Source: Stieleria neptunia (GTDB lineage Bacteria > Planctomycetota > Planctomycetia > Pirellulales > Pirellulaceae). Taken from it: DNA of 64,000 nt. The position numbers and the translations under genes are program-made. The stretch lies in NCBI RefSeq assembly GCF_007754155.1, contig NZ_CP037423.1, forward strand, positions 4,928,865-4,992,864. The letters run 5' to 3'. Every line of letters begins with the position of its first letter. Positions within the stretch are counted from its first letter, which is position 1. Shown piece after piece: positions 54,117-63,300 of the stretch. Under the pieces are notes generated by a model. That model did no database searches and was not told the DNA's origin. It saw nothing but the letters and a program-made list of their open reading frames with translations.

Positions 54117-55541
54117 ATGACCGATGCCGACACGTCCGCCCCGCGGACCTTGCTAGACAAAATCTGGGACCAACACGTCGTCCACCAACCGGAATCCGGA
54201 CCGGCGATTTTGTACATCGATCTGCACCTGGTTCACGAGGTCACCAGCCCCCAGGCCTTTGAAGGGCTGCGGATCAACGGGCGTCCGGTGCGTCGGCCGG
54301 AGCGCACGCTCGCCACGCCGGACCACAACGTCCCGACTAGCGACCGATCCTTGCCCATCGCCGACCCGATCAGCCGCAAACAGATCGAAACCCTGCGCAA
54401 CAACTGCGCCGAATTCGGCGTCCAGCTGTTCGACATCGGCGACGTCCGCCAAGGCATCGTCCACGTCATTGGCCCCGAAAACGGCTACACCCAACCGGGC
54501 ATGACGATCGTCTGTGGCGACAGCCACACCGCGACCCACGGTGCCTTCGGCGCCCTCGCCTTCGGGATCGGAACCAGCGAAGTCGAGCACGTCTTGGCGA
54601 CGCAGACGTTGCTGCAATTCAAACCGAAAACGTTTGAATTACGCGTCGACGGCGAATTGCCCAAGGGCGTGACCGCCAAGGACATGATCCTGTACTTGAT
54701 CGGCAAGATCGGGACCGCCGGCGGCACCGGTTACGTGCTGGAATACACCGGCGACTGTGTTCGAAATCTGACGATGGAAGAACGCATGACCGTCTGCAAC
54801 ATGTCGATCGAAGCGGGGGCACGGGCCGGGATGATCGCGCCCGATCAAACCACCTTCGACTACTTGAAAGGGTTGCCCGAATCACCGACCGATTTCGACG
54901 CCGCCGTCGCCCGTTGGAACCAATTTTCCACCGACGCCGGAGCGGCCTATGACAAGTCGCTGCATTTCAACGGTGCCGACATCCAGCCCCAGGTCACTTG
55001 GGGGACAAACCCCGGCCAGGTGATCAGCGTCAAAGACAAGACACCCGATCCGGCCGACTTTTCCGATCCGACCGATCAGAAAACGACCCGCGACGCGCTC
55101 AGCTACATGGGGCTGGGCGCCAGCACGGCGATGGAAGACGTTGCGATCGACCGCGTCTTCATCGGTTCCTGCACCAACGCCCGCATCGAAGACCTGCGGG
55201 CGGCCGCCGAGGTGATCAAGGGCTACCACGTCAGCGACAAAGTCAACGCGATGGTGGTCCCGGGCAGCGGCAAAGTCAAAGTGCATGCCGAACGCGAAGG
55301 CCTGGACAAGATCTTCCGCGAAGCCGGATTCGATTGGCGCGAAGCCGGTTGCAGCATGTGTCTGGCCATGAACCCCGACAAACTGGCGCCGGGCGAACGC
55401 TGTGCCAGTACCAGCAATCGAAACTTCGAAGGCCGTCAAGGCAAAGGCGGACGAACGCACCTGGTCAGCCCCGCGATGGCCGCCGCCGCCGCCATCCAAG
55501 GCCACTTCGTCGACATCCGCCAGTGGGACTACAAGTCCTAA
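54117..55541 (+). CDS. leuC: 3-isopropylmalate dehydratase, large subunit
   Basis: This 474-residue protein has the normal LeuC length. The 4Fe-4S ligands are Cys352 ([11 protein letters not shown]) and Cys412 and Cys415 (GCSMCLAMN). [32 protein letters not shown] and [19 protein letters not shown] are family hallmarks. With LeuD it isomerises 2-isopropylmalate to 3-isopropylmalate in leucine synthesis. leuD follows after 114 bp. That gap contains two mini-hairpins, an unusual separator for two subunits of one enzyme. Confidence 0.98.
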   Translation: MTDADTSAPRTLLDKIWDQHVVHQPESGPAILYIDLHLVHEVTSPQAFEGLRINGRPVRRPERTLATPDHNVPTSDRSLPIADPISRKQIETLRNNCAEFGVQLFDIGDVRQGIVHVIGPENGYTQPGMTIVCGDSHTATHGAFGALAFGIGTSEVEHVLATQTLLQFKPKTFELRVDGELPKGVTAKDMILYLIGKIGTAGGTGYVLEYTGDCVRNLTMEERMTVCNMSIEAGARAGMIAPDQTTFDYLKGLPESPTDFDAAVARWNQFSTDAGAAYDKSLHFNGADIQPQVTWGTNPGQVISVKDKTPDPADFSDPTDQKTTRDALSYMGLGASTAMEDVAIDRVFIGSCTNARIEDLRAAAEVIKGYHVSDKVNAMVVPGSGKVKVHAEREGLDKIFREAGFDWREAGCSMCLAMNPDKLAPGERCASTSNRNFEGRQGKGGRTHLVSPAMAAAAAIQGHFVDIRQWDYKS

Positions 55542-55550
55542 GCGACCTCA

Positions 55551-55604
55551 GTGGGATAGGCTTCCAGCCTGTCAATCCCGAGTGAGACAGGCTTCCAGCC
55601 TGTC
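55551..55604. repeat. Two GTGG/TCC mini-hairpins between leuC and leuD (subfamily C)
   Basis: Units start at 55551 and 55582, keeping the 31-bp period seen at 52026. The second has a perfect GACAGGCT-TCC-AGCCTGTC hairpin. They sit inside the leuCD transcription unit and could affect mRNA stability or subunit ratio. Confidence 0.92.
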
Positions 55605-55655
55605 CCACGGTCAAACCCCGAAGCGACCAGAACAAAACCCCACCTTCAATCAACC

Positions 55656-56249
55656 ATGCAAAGCTTTACCAAACACACCGGCATCGTCGCGACGATGGAT
55701 CGTGCCAACGTGGACACCGATCAGATCATCCCCAAGCAGTTTCTTAAACGGATCGAACGAACCGGATTCGGCCAGTTTCTGTTTTACGACTGGCGTTTCC
55801 TGGAAGACGGCGAAACGCCCAACCCGGAATTCGAGCTGAACCAACCGGCCGTCGAAGGCGCATCGATCTTGGTCGCCCGCCGCAATTTCGGCAGCGGTTC
55901 CAGCCGCGAGCACGCGGTCTGGGCACTCGACGATTATGGGTTTCGCAGCGTGATCGCCCCTTCGTTCGCCGACATTTTCTTCAACAACTGTTTCAAAAAC
56001 GGCGTGCTGCCGATCACCTTGGCCGAGTCCGACATCGACCATCTGTTCGAAACCGCGAAAGCCAAGGGCACCTACGAATTGACCGTCGACTTGGAGAATC
56101 AAGTCGTCAAAGACGCCGACGGTTGGGAGCGGCCCTTCGAAGTCGACGCCAGCCGACGCGACAAGATGCTGCAAGGGCTGGACGATATCGGACAAACGCT
56201 GAAGTTCGAAGACAAAATCTCCCAGTACGAAACCGCACGGACCTGGTAA
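55656..56249 (+). CDS. leuD: 3-isopropylmalate dehydratase, small subunit
   Basis: This 197-residue protein shows the LeuD pattern: [41 protein letters not shown] and [22 protein letters not shown]. It forms the swivel domain that completes the active site of LeuC. It lies 114 bp after leuC in the same direction, with no promoter evident between them. Three palindromic repeats follow the stop before the convergent rarD gene. Confidence 0.97.
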   Translation: MQSFTKHTGIVATMDRANVDTDQIIPKQFLKRIERTGFGQFLFYDWRFLEDGETPNPEFELNQPAVEGASILVARRNFGSGSSREHAVWALDDYGFRSVIAPSFADIFFNNCFKNGVLPITLAESDIDHLFETAKAKGTYELTVDLENQVVKDADGWERPFEVDASRRDKMLQGLDDIGQTLKFEDKISQYETARTW

Positions 56250-56277
56250 CCGGGTCGACAACGACCGACAGAGACCG

Positions 56278-56355
56278 CGTAGGGCATGCTGTGCATGCCA
56301 AGGGGCGTAGGGCATGCTGTGCATGCCGACAGGCGTAGGGCATGCTGTGCATGCC
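56278..56355. repeat. Three TAGGGCATGCTGTGCATGCC hairpin repeats
   Basis: Copies at 56278-56299, 56306-56327 and 56334-56355 have a 28-bp period. Each forms a GGCATGC/GCATGCC stem with a TGT loop. They lie between leuD and the convergent rarD gene, followed by a further CAGGCACAGCCTG palindrome. Confidence 0.92.
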
Positions 56356-56415
56356 AAGGGGCGTCAGGCACAGCCTGACCTACGTCGAGAAACCTCTCCC
56401 GCCGTTCCCTCGACA

Positions 56416-57297
56416 TTACCGCCGCGTCGCCAAAAACACGGCGACGCCGCTCCAAACGAACGTGAACCCGACCAGCGTGTACGTCGACATCGGTTCGCCA
56501 AAATAAAACGCGCCGACCATGAACTGCAACGTCGGCCCGATGAACTGCAGCACGCCGATCAACGTCAACGGAATGCGTTGGGCGGCGGCGGAGAAAAACG
56601 CCAGCGGGACAAGCGTTAAAAATCCGCCGATGATCAACATCCAGTCCAGCATCGGGTCACCGCGACCGAAGTCGCCGGCGCCGCCTTGGTACAACAACGC
56701 CAGATAGACCAGCGTCGGCGACAACAGCACGAGCGTTTCCAAGAACAAACCGTTCATCGGATCCAGCCGGGCCTTCTTTTTGACCAACGCGTATCCCGCG
56801 AACGAACCGGCCATCAGCAACGAAACCCACGGGAATTGGCCCGCGGCGACGGTCATCACCGAAACGCCGACCCCGGCCAAACCCACCGCGCCCCAACGCG
56901 AAACCGACAACCGCTCGCCCAGCACGACGACGCCCAGCAATACGTTGAACAGTGGGCTGATGTAATAGCCCAACGCCGAAAGCAGCACTTGCTCATTGGT
57001 CACCGCGTACAGGAACGCCCCCCAATTGAGCGCGATCAGAAACGCTGCCGCGGAGTAAATCGCCCAGGTTTGTCGCCGGCGAAGCGATTCCAGCAACGCC
57101 ACCCGGACGATGCGGCTGCTGAGCCGGAATCGGACCACGGCGATCAGCATCGAAAACACAAACGCCCAGACAATTCGGTGGCTGACCAACTCCAGCGCCG
57201 ACGTCCCCCGCAGCAGATTCCAGAAGATCGGGAACAGGCCCCAAATCACGTTGGCGGCAACGGCGCAGAAAAATCCCAGACGGGTCGATGCGGACAT
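56416..57297 (-). CDS. rarD: EamA/RarD-family transporter
   Basis: This 293-residue protein is close to the RarD length. It starts near GFFCAVAANVIWGLFPIFWNLL and contains ELVSHRIVWAFVF, YSAAAFLIALNWGAFLYAVT and the C-terminal LTLIGVLQFIGPTLQFMVGA, all RarD hallmarks, with ten membrane helices expected. RarD proteins are drug/metabolite-type permeases of uncertain substrate. ATG 57297 begins MSASTRLGFF; the 23 upstream codons look unrelated. The gene converges on leuD. Confidence 0.92.
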   Translation of the reverse strand: MSASTRLGFFCAVAANVIWGLFPIFWNLLRGTSALELVSHRIVWAFVFSMLIAVVRFRLSSRIVRVALLESLRRRQTWAIYSAAAFLIALNWGAFLYAVTNEQVLLSALGYYISPLFNVLLGVVVLGERLSVSRWGAVGLAGVGVSVMTVAAGQFPWVSLLMAGSFAGYALVKKKARLDPMNGLFLETLVLLSPTLVYLALLYQGGAGDFGRGDPMLDWMLIIGGFLTLVPLAFFSAAAQRIPLTLIGVLQFIGPTLQFMVGAFYFGEPMSTYTLVGFTFVWSGVAVFLATRR

Positions 57298-57673
57298 GCG
57301 GTGTTTTTGAAAACCTTGGCAAACGCCGTAGAATGCCCAACCAGACGCCCGGTGGACTTGCTGCAATTCGAAATCAACCGATCACCCCTGCAAGCCTGAG
57401 CGAATCCGGCCGATATTCCGTGAATACCAGCCGAATCGAGTGAGCTTACAGATCCTCCTGTCAGAACGGCAACGCGTTCGAAGCATCCCCGCCACCACGC
57501 CATCGGCCATCGGCCATCGGCCATCCCGTTCGTCGTCGACTGGAATCCCAATCGCCCGCGGGAGAACATTCGTCGATCCCAATGAATCAACGAGCCGTGA
57601 GAGGGTATAATCCAGTCCAATTCCCTCAAAATCGATCCCCACCGAATCTCAGCCCACCGAAACCGAGCCCCCC
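57298..57673. other. Divergent promoter region, rarD and DUF58 operon
   Basis: No gene is recognised in these 376 bases. A short GGCCATC-type microrepeat occurs near 57504-57530. Promoters for both flanking units are expected but cannot be assigned. Confidence 0.5.
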
Positions 57674-58582
57674 ATGCGGATTTTGGATTTTGTCAAACCG
57701 AAGGACCTGTCACGGGTCGCGCGACTGCAAATCCTGGCGCGGGAGATCGTCGAAGGCTACTGCAGTGGACGACACCGTTCACCCCACAAAGGGTTCAGTG
57801 TCGAATTCAAGGAGCACCGACAATACGTCCAAGGCGACGAGCTGAAGAATATCGATTGGAAGGTCTTCGGCAAGAGCGATCGTTTGTACATTCGCCAGTA
57901 CGAAGAGGAAACGAACCTAAGGTGCCACTTACTGGTCGACCAGAGTGGATCGATGGCGTACAAGGGCACCCGCAGCGTCGACGGTTTGACCAAGCACGAA
58001 TACGCCACCCGCCTCGCCGCCGCCTTCGCCTACTTCATGCTCGGCCAGCAGGACCCGGTCGCGCTGGTGACGTTCGACAATGACCTGCGGCAACAGGTTC
58101 CGCTGCGAAGCCGTCCCTCGCACCTGCAACCGATCCTGTCGGCGCTGGTGGCGGATCAATCACGACGCGACACGGACCTGGGCGGCGTGTTCCGAAAAAT
58201 CGTCCCCAAAGTCGGACGCCGGGGATTGATCGTGATCATTTCCGATTCGATGGGCGACGCCGAATCGATTTCACGATCATTGGCACAGTTCCGGGCCAAC
58301 AAGCACGAAATCATTTTCTTTCAAATCTTGGATCCCGATGAAGTGGAGTTTCCGTTTTCGGGCCGGATTCAGTTCCGCGATTTGGAAAGCGTCCTCGACG
58401 AACAGACGGTGGATGCCGCGTCGATTCGTGATGCCTATCAGGACCGACTGACTGAGCACAACGAAGCCATGCGCGAAGCCAGTCGACGGAGCCGCGTCGA
58501 TCTGATTCCGATCACCACGGACCAACCCTTCGTCGACGTCTTGCATGAGTACGTTGCGGCAAGGAGACGCGTGGTCCGATGA
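57674..58582 (+). CDS. DUF58 domain protein
   Basis: This 302-residue cytoplasmic protein carries the DUF58 core (GRHRSPHKGFSVEFKEHRQY, DELKNIDWKVFGKSDRLYIRQYEEE) followed by a VWA-like segment with the metal-site motif LVDQSGSM. DUF58 proteins usually accompany a MoxR AAA ATPase and Bat-type VWA proteins in a stress or protein-maturation system. No MoxR gene precedes it here; the gene upstream is the divergent rarD. It overlaps the BatA-like gene by 4 nt. Confidence 0.92.
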   Translation: MRILDFVKPKDLSRVARLQILAREIVEGYCSGRHRSPHKGFSVEFKEHRQYVQGDELKNIDWKVFGKSDRLYIRQYEEETNLRCHLLVDQSGSMAYKGTRSVDGLTKHEYATRLAAAFAYFMLGQQDPVALVTFDNDLRQQVPLRSRPSHLQPILSALVADQSRRDTDLGGVFRKIVPKVGRRGLIVIISDSMGDAESISRSLAQFRANKHEIIFFQILDPDEVEFPFSGRIQFRDLESVLDEQTVDAASIRDAYQDRLTEHNEAMREASRRSRVDLIPITTDQPFVDVLHEYVAARRRVVR

Positions 58583-60846
58583 GTCTTCTGAACGCAGCGT
58601 TGGCGTTTGGCGCGTTCGCTTTCACGATCCCGCTGATCATCCATTTGTTCTTCCGCAGCCGGTTCAAAACCGTGGACTGGGGCGCGATGTACTTGCTCGA
58701 AAGCGTGGTGCGTGTCAATCGCCGTCGCATGCAGGTGACCAATCTGCTGTTGTTGTTGTTGCGATGTGCGATCCCCGTGCTGCTGGCTTTCTGTCTGGCA
58801 CGTCCCGTTTGGACGGGGCTTCGCGCCCTCGCCGGCGATGCCCCGAAAACACTGGTCATCGCGATCGATGATTCGCGCAGCCTGTCGTTGACGCCGCCGG
58901 GTGAACCGGCGCGTATTGAAGTCGCCAAGCAAGAAATTCGAGCCGTGCTGGCGGAACTGACGCGACGCGACGAAGTGATGTTGGTGCGTGGCTCACGCCT
59001 GGGCGCCGTCCCGTCCAAGATGGGCGTTTCCGACGCGCTGGCCACCCTGCGTAAAATCGATGCCCAAGGCAACGCCGTCTCGATCGGTCAATTGATCGAT
59101 GCGGCCATCGCGGCGGCCGACGAGGGCTCACATCCCCGACGCCAGATTCTGGTCGTGTCCGATTTTCAAGCCGCCGCCGTTGACACCGCGACTCTGGAAG
59201 CCGCCCGTCGGATCGCGGAGACGAACAAGATCGAAGCGGAAACCGACGGCGGCGATCAACTGGTCATCGACATGCTGGATGTGGGCACCCACTGGGACGA
59301 TCTGGCCAATGTTTCGGTCGATGCGGTGACCATCGATTCGCCGGTGATCGTCAGCGAGCGTTCGGGGGTTTACACGGCGACACTACGCAATGCTTCCGAC
59401 CTGCCCGCCAACGACTTGCGACTGATCTGGTCGATCGACGGAAAACCGCTCGAACCGCGAGTGGTTTCGATCGACGCGAAATCAACGTCGACGAATCGGC
59501 TGACGCACACGATCGACCAGGCCGGAATCCATGAAGTCGCCGCGACGATCGATCGTGGCGACGTTCTGGTCGACGACAATTCGCGTAGCGTGGCCGTCGA
59601 AGTGATCGATGAGGTCAACGTGCTGTTGGTCGACGGCCGGCCCAGCAACGAATCGCTCGGCGGGCAAGCCGACTTTTTGGCCATCGCGCTCAGCCCCTTT
59701 GCCTTCGGCGGTGATGATCGCCCCGATCCCGTCCGCGCCGCCGTGGTCACGCCCAAAAGGTTACAATCCGCACTCGATGAAAACCAGACGCGCGTCATTG
59801 TGCTCTGCGGCGTCGGACAGCTTCCCGATTCCGCCAAACAACGGATCGCGACCTTTGTCGACCAGGGCGGGGCGTTGGTCGTGTTCGACGGACCGAGTCT
59901 GCGCCCGGAGCTTTACAACCAGACTTGGCGAAACCAAGACACCGCGCTGTCGTTCCCCGCCTCACTCGGCGACATCGTGGGGCAACCCGACGTCGACAGC
60001 AGTGCCTCCCAAGAAACGTTTGCGATCGATCAACCCACCTCGCTGTACCAGCCCTGGAAGATTTTGGCTCGGGGAAGTGACAATCCCCTGTCCGCCGTCA
60101 ACGTGTCGGCCTATCGTGCGCTGACGATCGACGCGGCCGATGAAAGCGAATCCACCGGTCGGATTGTCTTGCTGCGAACCACCGACGGAGCCCCGTTGGC
60201 GGTGATGGATACCGTCGGCGACGGGACGGTCGTGCAGTTTGCGATCTCGGGAAATGCCGCCTGGACCAACCTGCCGCTGCGCCCCGTCTTCCTGCCGCTG
60301 ATTCAGCAACTGGTCCTGGACCTGGCCGGCAAACGCAGCGATGCCATGATCCAAGTCGGTCAGCCGATCGTGATCGGCCCGAACCAATGGCCGGCCATGA
60401 AGTCGGAACCGGGCACCCGAACCCGCACGCGTTTCGCCGCACGGACGCCGCGAGGACAATTCGAACTGGAGACGCCCGACGCGGGCGATCCCGTGCGTTT
60501 GACGGCGACCTATGCCCCCGGCGTCTACAGGATTCAAAAACGAGTGACCGATCTTGCCGATCCGGAGAACTCGGAAATCATGGAAACCCTGCGGATCGCG
60601 ACGGTCGACGCGTCGGAATCGATGTTGGTCGACGTCAGCCAAGAGCGTCAACAAACGTTGGCGAACATCTTGAACGCCAAGATTTTCGAGAGCGCCGCGT
60701 TGCTGCAAGACGCCGACCGCTCGCGTTCCTTCGGACGCGAAATCTGGCGGGTGATCCTGGTGCTGCTGTTGATCGCGTTGGTTGCGGAACTGTGGTTGCA
60801 GCAAAATCTGGTCGCCCGCCGGAAGATCACCGGAGGCACACCGTGA
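58579..60846 (+). CDS. BatA-like membrane VWA protein
   Basis: The 755-residue protein begins MSLLNAALAFGAFAFTIPLI followed by IHLFFRSRFKTVDWGAMYLLE, the BatA N-terminal membrane domain. A VWA domain follows with the metal-site motif IAIDDSRSLSL. A long periplasmic-type region of Ig-like and glutamine-amidotransferase-like segments comes next, then a C-terminal membrane helix (VILVLLLIALVAELWL). It overlaps its neighbours on both sides by 4 nt and 1 nt, so the operon is tightly coupled. It is probably a membrane receptor or scaffold partner of the DUF58 protein. Confidence 0.9.
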   Translation: MSLLNAALAFGAFAFTIPLIIHLFFRSRFKTVDWGAMYLLESVVRVNRRRMQVTNLLLLLLRCAIPVLLAFCLARPVWTGLRALAGDAPKTLVIAIDDSRSLSLTPPGEPARIEVAKQEIRAVLAELTRRDEVMLVRGSRLGAVPSKMGVSDALATLRKIDAQGNAVSIGQLIDAAIAAADEGSHPRRQILVVSDFQAAAVDTATLEAARRIAETNKIEAETDGGDQLVIDMLDVGTHWDDLANVSVDAVTIDSPVIVSERSGVYTATLRNASDLPANDLRLIWSIDGKPLEPRVVSIDAKSTSTNRLTHTIDQAGIHEVAATIDRGDVLVDDNSRSVAVEVIDEVNVLLVDGRPSNESLGGQADFLAIALSPFAFGGDDRPDPVRAAVVTPKRLQSALDENQTRVIVLCGVGQLPDSAKQRIATFVDQGGALVVFDGPSLRPELYNQTWRNQDTALSFPASLGDIVGQPDVDSSASQETFAIDQPTSLYQPWKILARGSDNPLSAVNVSAYRALTIDAADESESTGRIVLLRTTDGAPLAVMDTVGDGTVVQFAISGNAAWTNLPLRPVFLPLIQQLVLDLAGKRSDAMIQVGQPIVIGPNQWPAMKSEPGTRTRTRFAARTPRGQFELETPDAGDPVRLTATYAPGVYRIQKRVTDLADPENSEIMETLRIATVDASESMLVDVSQERQQTLANILNAKIFESAALLQDADRSRSFGREIWRVILVLLLIALVAELWLQQNLVARRKITGGTP

Positions 60847-63284
60847 TGGTTTCTTTCCTCGCATCGATTCGCTTCGCCGGTGACCTGCCGGCTTGGTCGG
60901 TCGCGATCCTGGCGCTGCTGGCGGTCGTCGGTGTCGTCTTGCTCTATGCCCGAGAAACGCGATCGATCCGAGCCCCCTATCCATACTTGCTGCCGGCGCT
61001 GCGCGGCACCGCCGTCGCGCTCGTCGTGTTCATCTTGGCCGGACCAGTTTGGCACCGTCGCCAGGTCATCGGAACCCTCGGACGGGTCGTGTTCGCGGTC
61101 GATACGTCGCGCAGCATGTCGCTGACCGACAGCCAATCGGAGACCACAGCCGACAATCGTTTGCAACGCGCCACGGCATCGCTGCTCGGGAACGCGACCG
61201 AGCCGGGTTGGCTGGAACAGATCCAGAAAACCCATGCGATCGATGTCATCGCCTTCAGCAATAGCGATCCCGTCTCGATCTGGTCCTCCGATGACGAAGC
61301 CGAACTGCCGACGGCCTTGGATTGGGCGGCCGACGGGCCCGCCACCAATCTTTCGCGGCCGCTTCAATCGATCCTTTCGACGATCAACTTGGACGCCGCA
61401 ACCGGTGATTCTTCAGCCGGTGATTCTTCAGCCGGTGATTCTTCAGCCAGTGATTCTTCAGCCAGTGATTCCGCCGCCGGGTCGTCCGACGATACGATCG
61501 ACTCGGTCCGCCGCGCCGCGATCGTGTTGATGACCGACGGGCGTGACACCGACACGGCGAAGCGATTGGAACGGTCCCCCCCCTCGGTCGCCAAGCAACT
61601 CGCCGGCGGTGGAACCTCGGTCAACACGCTCGGGTTCGGTTCAGTCGACGAACCACCCGATGTCGGGATTGTCGAAGTCATCCGCCCGGAAACCGTCGCC
61701 GCCGAAGGCAAGTTGGCCGGCCAAGTGATCGTCAAACAGTTCGGTCGGCAAGGCGAACCGGTGTTGGTGCGGATTGAATCCGACGGAGAATCCGTTTGGC
61801 AAAAATCGATCAGCATCTCGAACACGGGACAACAGTCCGTTCCGTTCGAAATCGACGTCGGCCAGATCGTTCAAACGCTTCGTTCACGATCACCGCGCGG
61901 CATCCATCGAACCAACGAAGTCTTGCGTCTGGTCGCGATCGTCGAATCGAACGGCCCCGATTATTCGGCGGACAATAACGTGTCGCACTTCCGCGTCGCG
62001 GCGTCGACACGGAATCGTCGTCTGTTGATCGTCGACGGGTCCAGCCGCTGGGAAACCCGTTACCTGAAGAATCTGTTCGTCCGCGACCCCGCTTGGCAGG
62101 CCGACGTGGTCTTGTTCGGTCCCGGGACGTCCAGCCCCAAACTGCAACGTGGTAGTGCGCCAGGACAGTTTCCCGCGACCGCAGACGACATGGCACAGTA
62201 CGATGCGGTACTGTTGGGTGAAATCGACGCCTCGCAATTCACGACCGGCGACCGGGGACTGCTGTCCCGCTTCGTCGCCGGTGGCGGTGGTCTGGTGATC
62301 ATCGACGGACGATTCGGAAAACTCCGCGCGTTGGCCGCGTCCGAGTTCGGAGAATTGATGCCGGTTCGCTATCGAGGAACCGGAACCACGCCGATGCCCA
62401 GCCGTTTGCAGGCGACACCGGCGGGGCTGGAACAACCCGCGCTCGGTTTGATCGATCAAACCGACCAACTGGATTCGTTTTGGCGTTCGCTGCCGGCACC
62501 CAAGTGGAGTGCAAACGTCGAATTGAGTGAAGGCGGCGAGGTCTGGGGCGAAACGGTGTCGGACCGCGGCACCCGCACACCATGGCTGGCGACGCGAATG
62601 TACGGGGCGGGACGCGTGTTCTATTTCGCCTCCGATCAAACCTGGCGCTGGCGCTACAAAGTTGCCGATCGATTCCATGCCCGGTTCTGGAATCAATTGG
62701 TCGTCGCGGCGATGGAACCGCCGTTTTCTGCCAGTGACCAGTACGTGTCCATCGGCACCGACAAGGTGGAATACCGGGGCGGGGAATCGGTGGCGGTCCG
62801 CGCCCGCCTACGCGACGTCCGTGGCAATCCGGTCGCCGATGCCACCGTCGATGCGTTGGTCATGCGTGACGGCAACAAGATCGCGACGGTGCCATTGAGT
62901 GTCGATAATCCCAACCGCGGCACCTATGCCGGTCAGGTGCCGCCGCTACCCGGCGGTGAATACTCGATCCGAATTCGTGCCAGCGGGTTTGATGAATCCG
63001 CCCTGCTGGCATCGACGCCGATTTGGGTCACCGAAGACGATCACGCCGAAATGCAACGCATGAGTCTGGATGAAGACGCGTTACGTCAAATCGCATCGGC
63101 CGGCGCGGGAACCTACATCCATGAATCCGATGCCGAGCGGATGCTGGAATTACTCAAACCACTCTCCAGCGGCACCGTGATCGAAACCGACACGGTGCTG
63201 TGGCAATCGTATCTGTGGTTTTGGTTGATCATCGCGTTGCTGACCATCGAATGGTGGTGTCGCAAACGAGCCGGATTGGTCTAA
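60846..63284 (+). CDS. Membrane VWA/GATase1-like protein
   Basis: This 812-residue protein starts at ATG 60846 (sharing its A with the previous TGA). It has two N-terminal membrane helices (SVAILALLAVVGVVLLYA, GTAVALVVFILAGPVW), a VWA domain with the metal-site motif FAVDTSRSMS, and five GDSSA-type five-residue repeats near residues 186-210, encoded by a 15-bp tandem repeat. A class I glutamine amidotransferase-like fold follows (QYDAVLLGEIDASQFTTGDR), and a membrane helix lies at the C-terminus. A longer upstream frame lies wholly inside the BatA-like gene. It belongs to the DUF58/BatA operon. Confidence 0.88.
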   Translation: MVSFLASIRFAGDLPAWSVAILALLAVVGVVLLYARETRSIRAPYPYLLPALRGTAVALVVFILAGPVWHRRQVIGTLGRVVFAVDTSRSMSLTDSQSETTADNRLQRATASLLGNATEPGWLEQIQKTHAIDVIAFSNSDPVSIWSSDDEAELPTALDWAADGPATNLSRPLQSILSTINLDAATGDSSAGDSSAGDSSASDSSASDSAAGSSDDTIDSVRRAAIVLMTDGRDTDTAKRLERSPPSVAKQLAGGGTSVNTLGFGSVDEPPDVGIVEVIRPETVAAEGKLAGQVIVKQFGRQGEPVLVRIESDGESVWQKSISISNTGQQSVPFEIDVGQIVQTLRSRSPRGIHRTNEVLRLVAIVESNGPDYSADNNVSHFRVAASTRNRRLLIVDGSSRWETRYLKNLFVRDPAWQADVVLFGPGTSSPKLQRGSAPGQFPATADDMAQYDAVLLGEIDASQFTTGDRGLLSRFVAGGGGLVIIDGRFGKLRALAASEFGELMPVRYRGTGTTPMPSRLQATPAGLEQPALGLIDQTDQLDSFWRSLPAPKWSANVELSEGGEVWGETVSDRGTRTPWLATRMYGAGRVFYFASDQTWRWRYKVADRFHARFWNQLVVAAMEPPFSASDQYVSIGTDKVEYRGGESVAVRARLRDVRGNPVADATVDALVMRDGNKIATVPLSVDNPNRGTYAGQVPPLPGGEYSIRIRASGFDESALLASTPIWVTEDDHAEMQRMSLDEDALRQIASAGAGTYIHESDAERMLELLKPLSSGTVIETDTVLWQSYLWFWLIIALLTIEWWCRKRAGLV
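61397..61475 (+). repeat. 15-bp tandem repeat inside the VWA gene
   Basis: Five units of GCCGGTGATTCTTCA (the later ones with AGTGATTC) encode GDSSA or SDSSA. The length is a multiple of three, so it changes linker length without breaking the frame. Confidence 0.9.
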
Positions 63285-63300
63285 CGGACAGGAATCAGAA

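Noticed and set aside
60387..60845. An N-terminal extension of the 812-residue VWA protein
   Set aside because: It lies wholly inside the BatA-like gene in another frame; ATG 60846 starts the membrane helix and fits the operon overlap.
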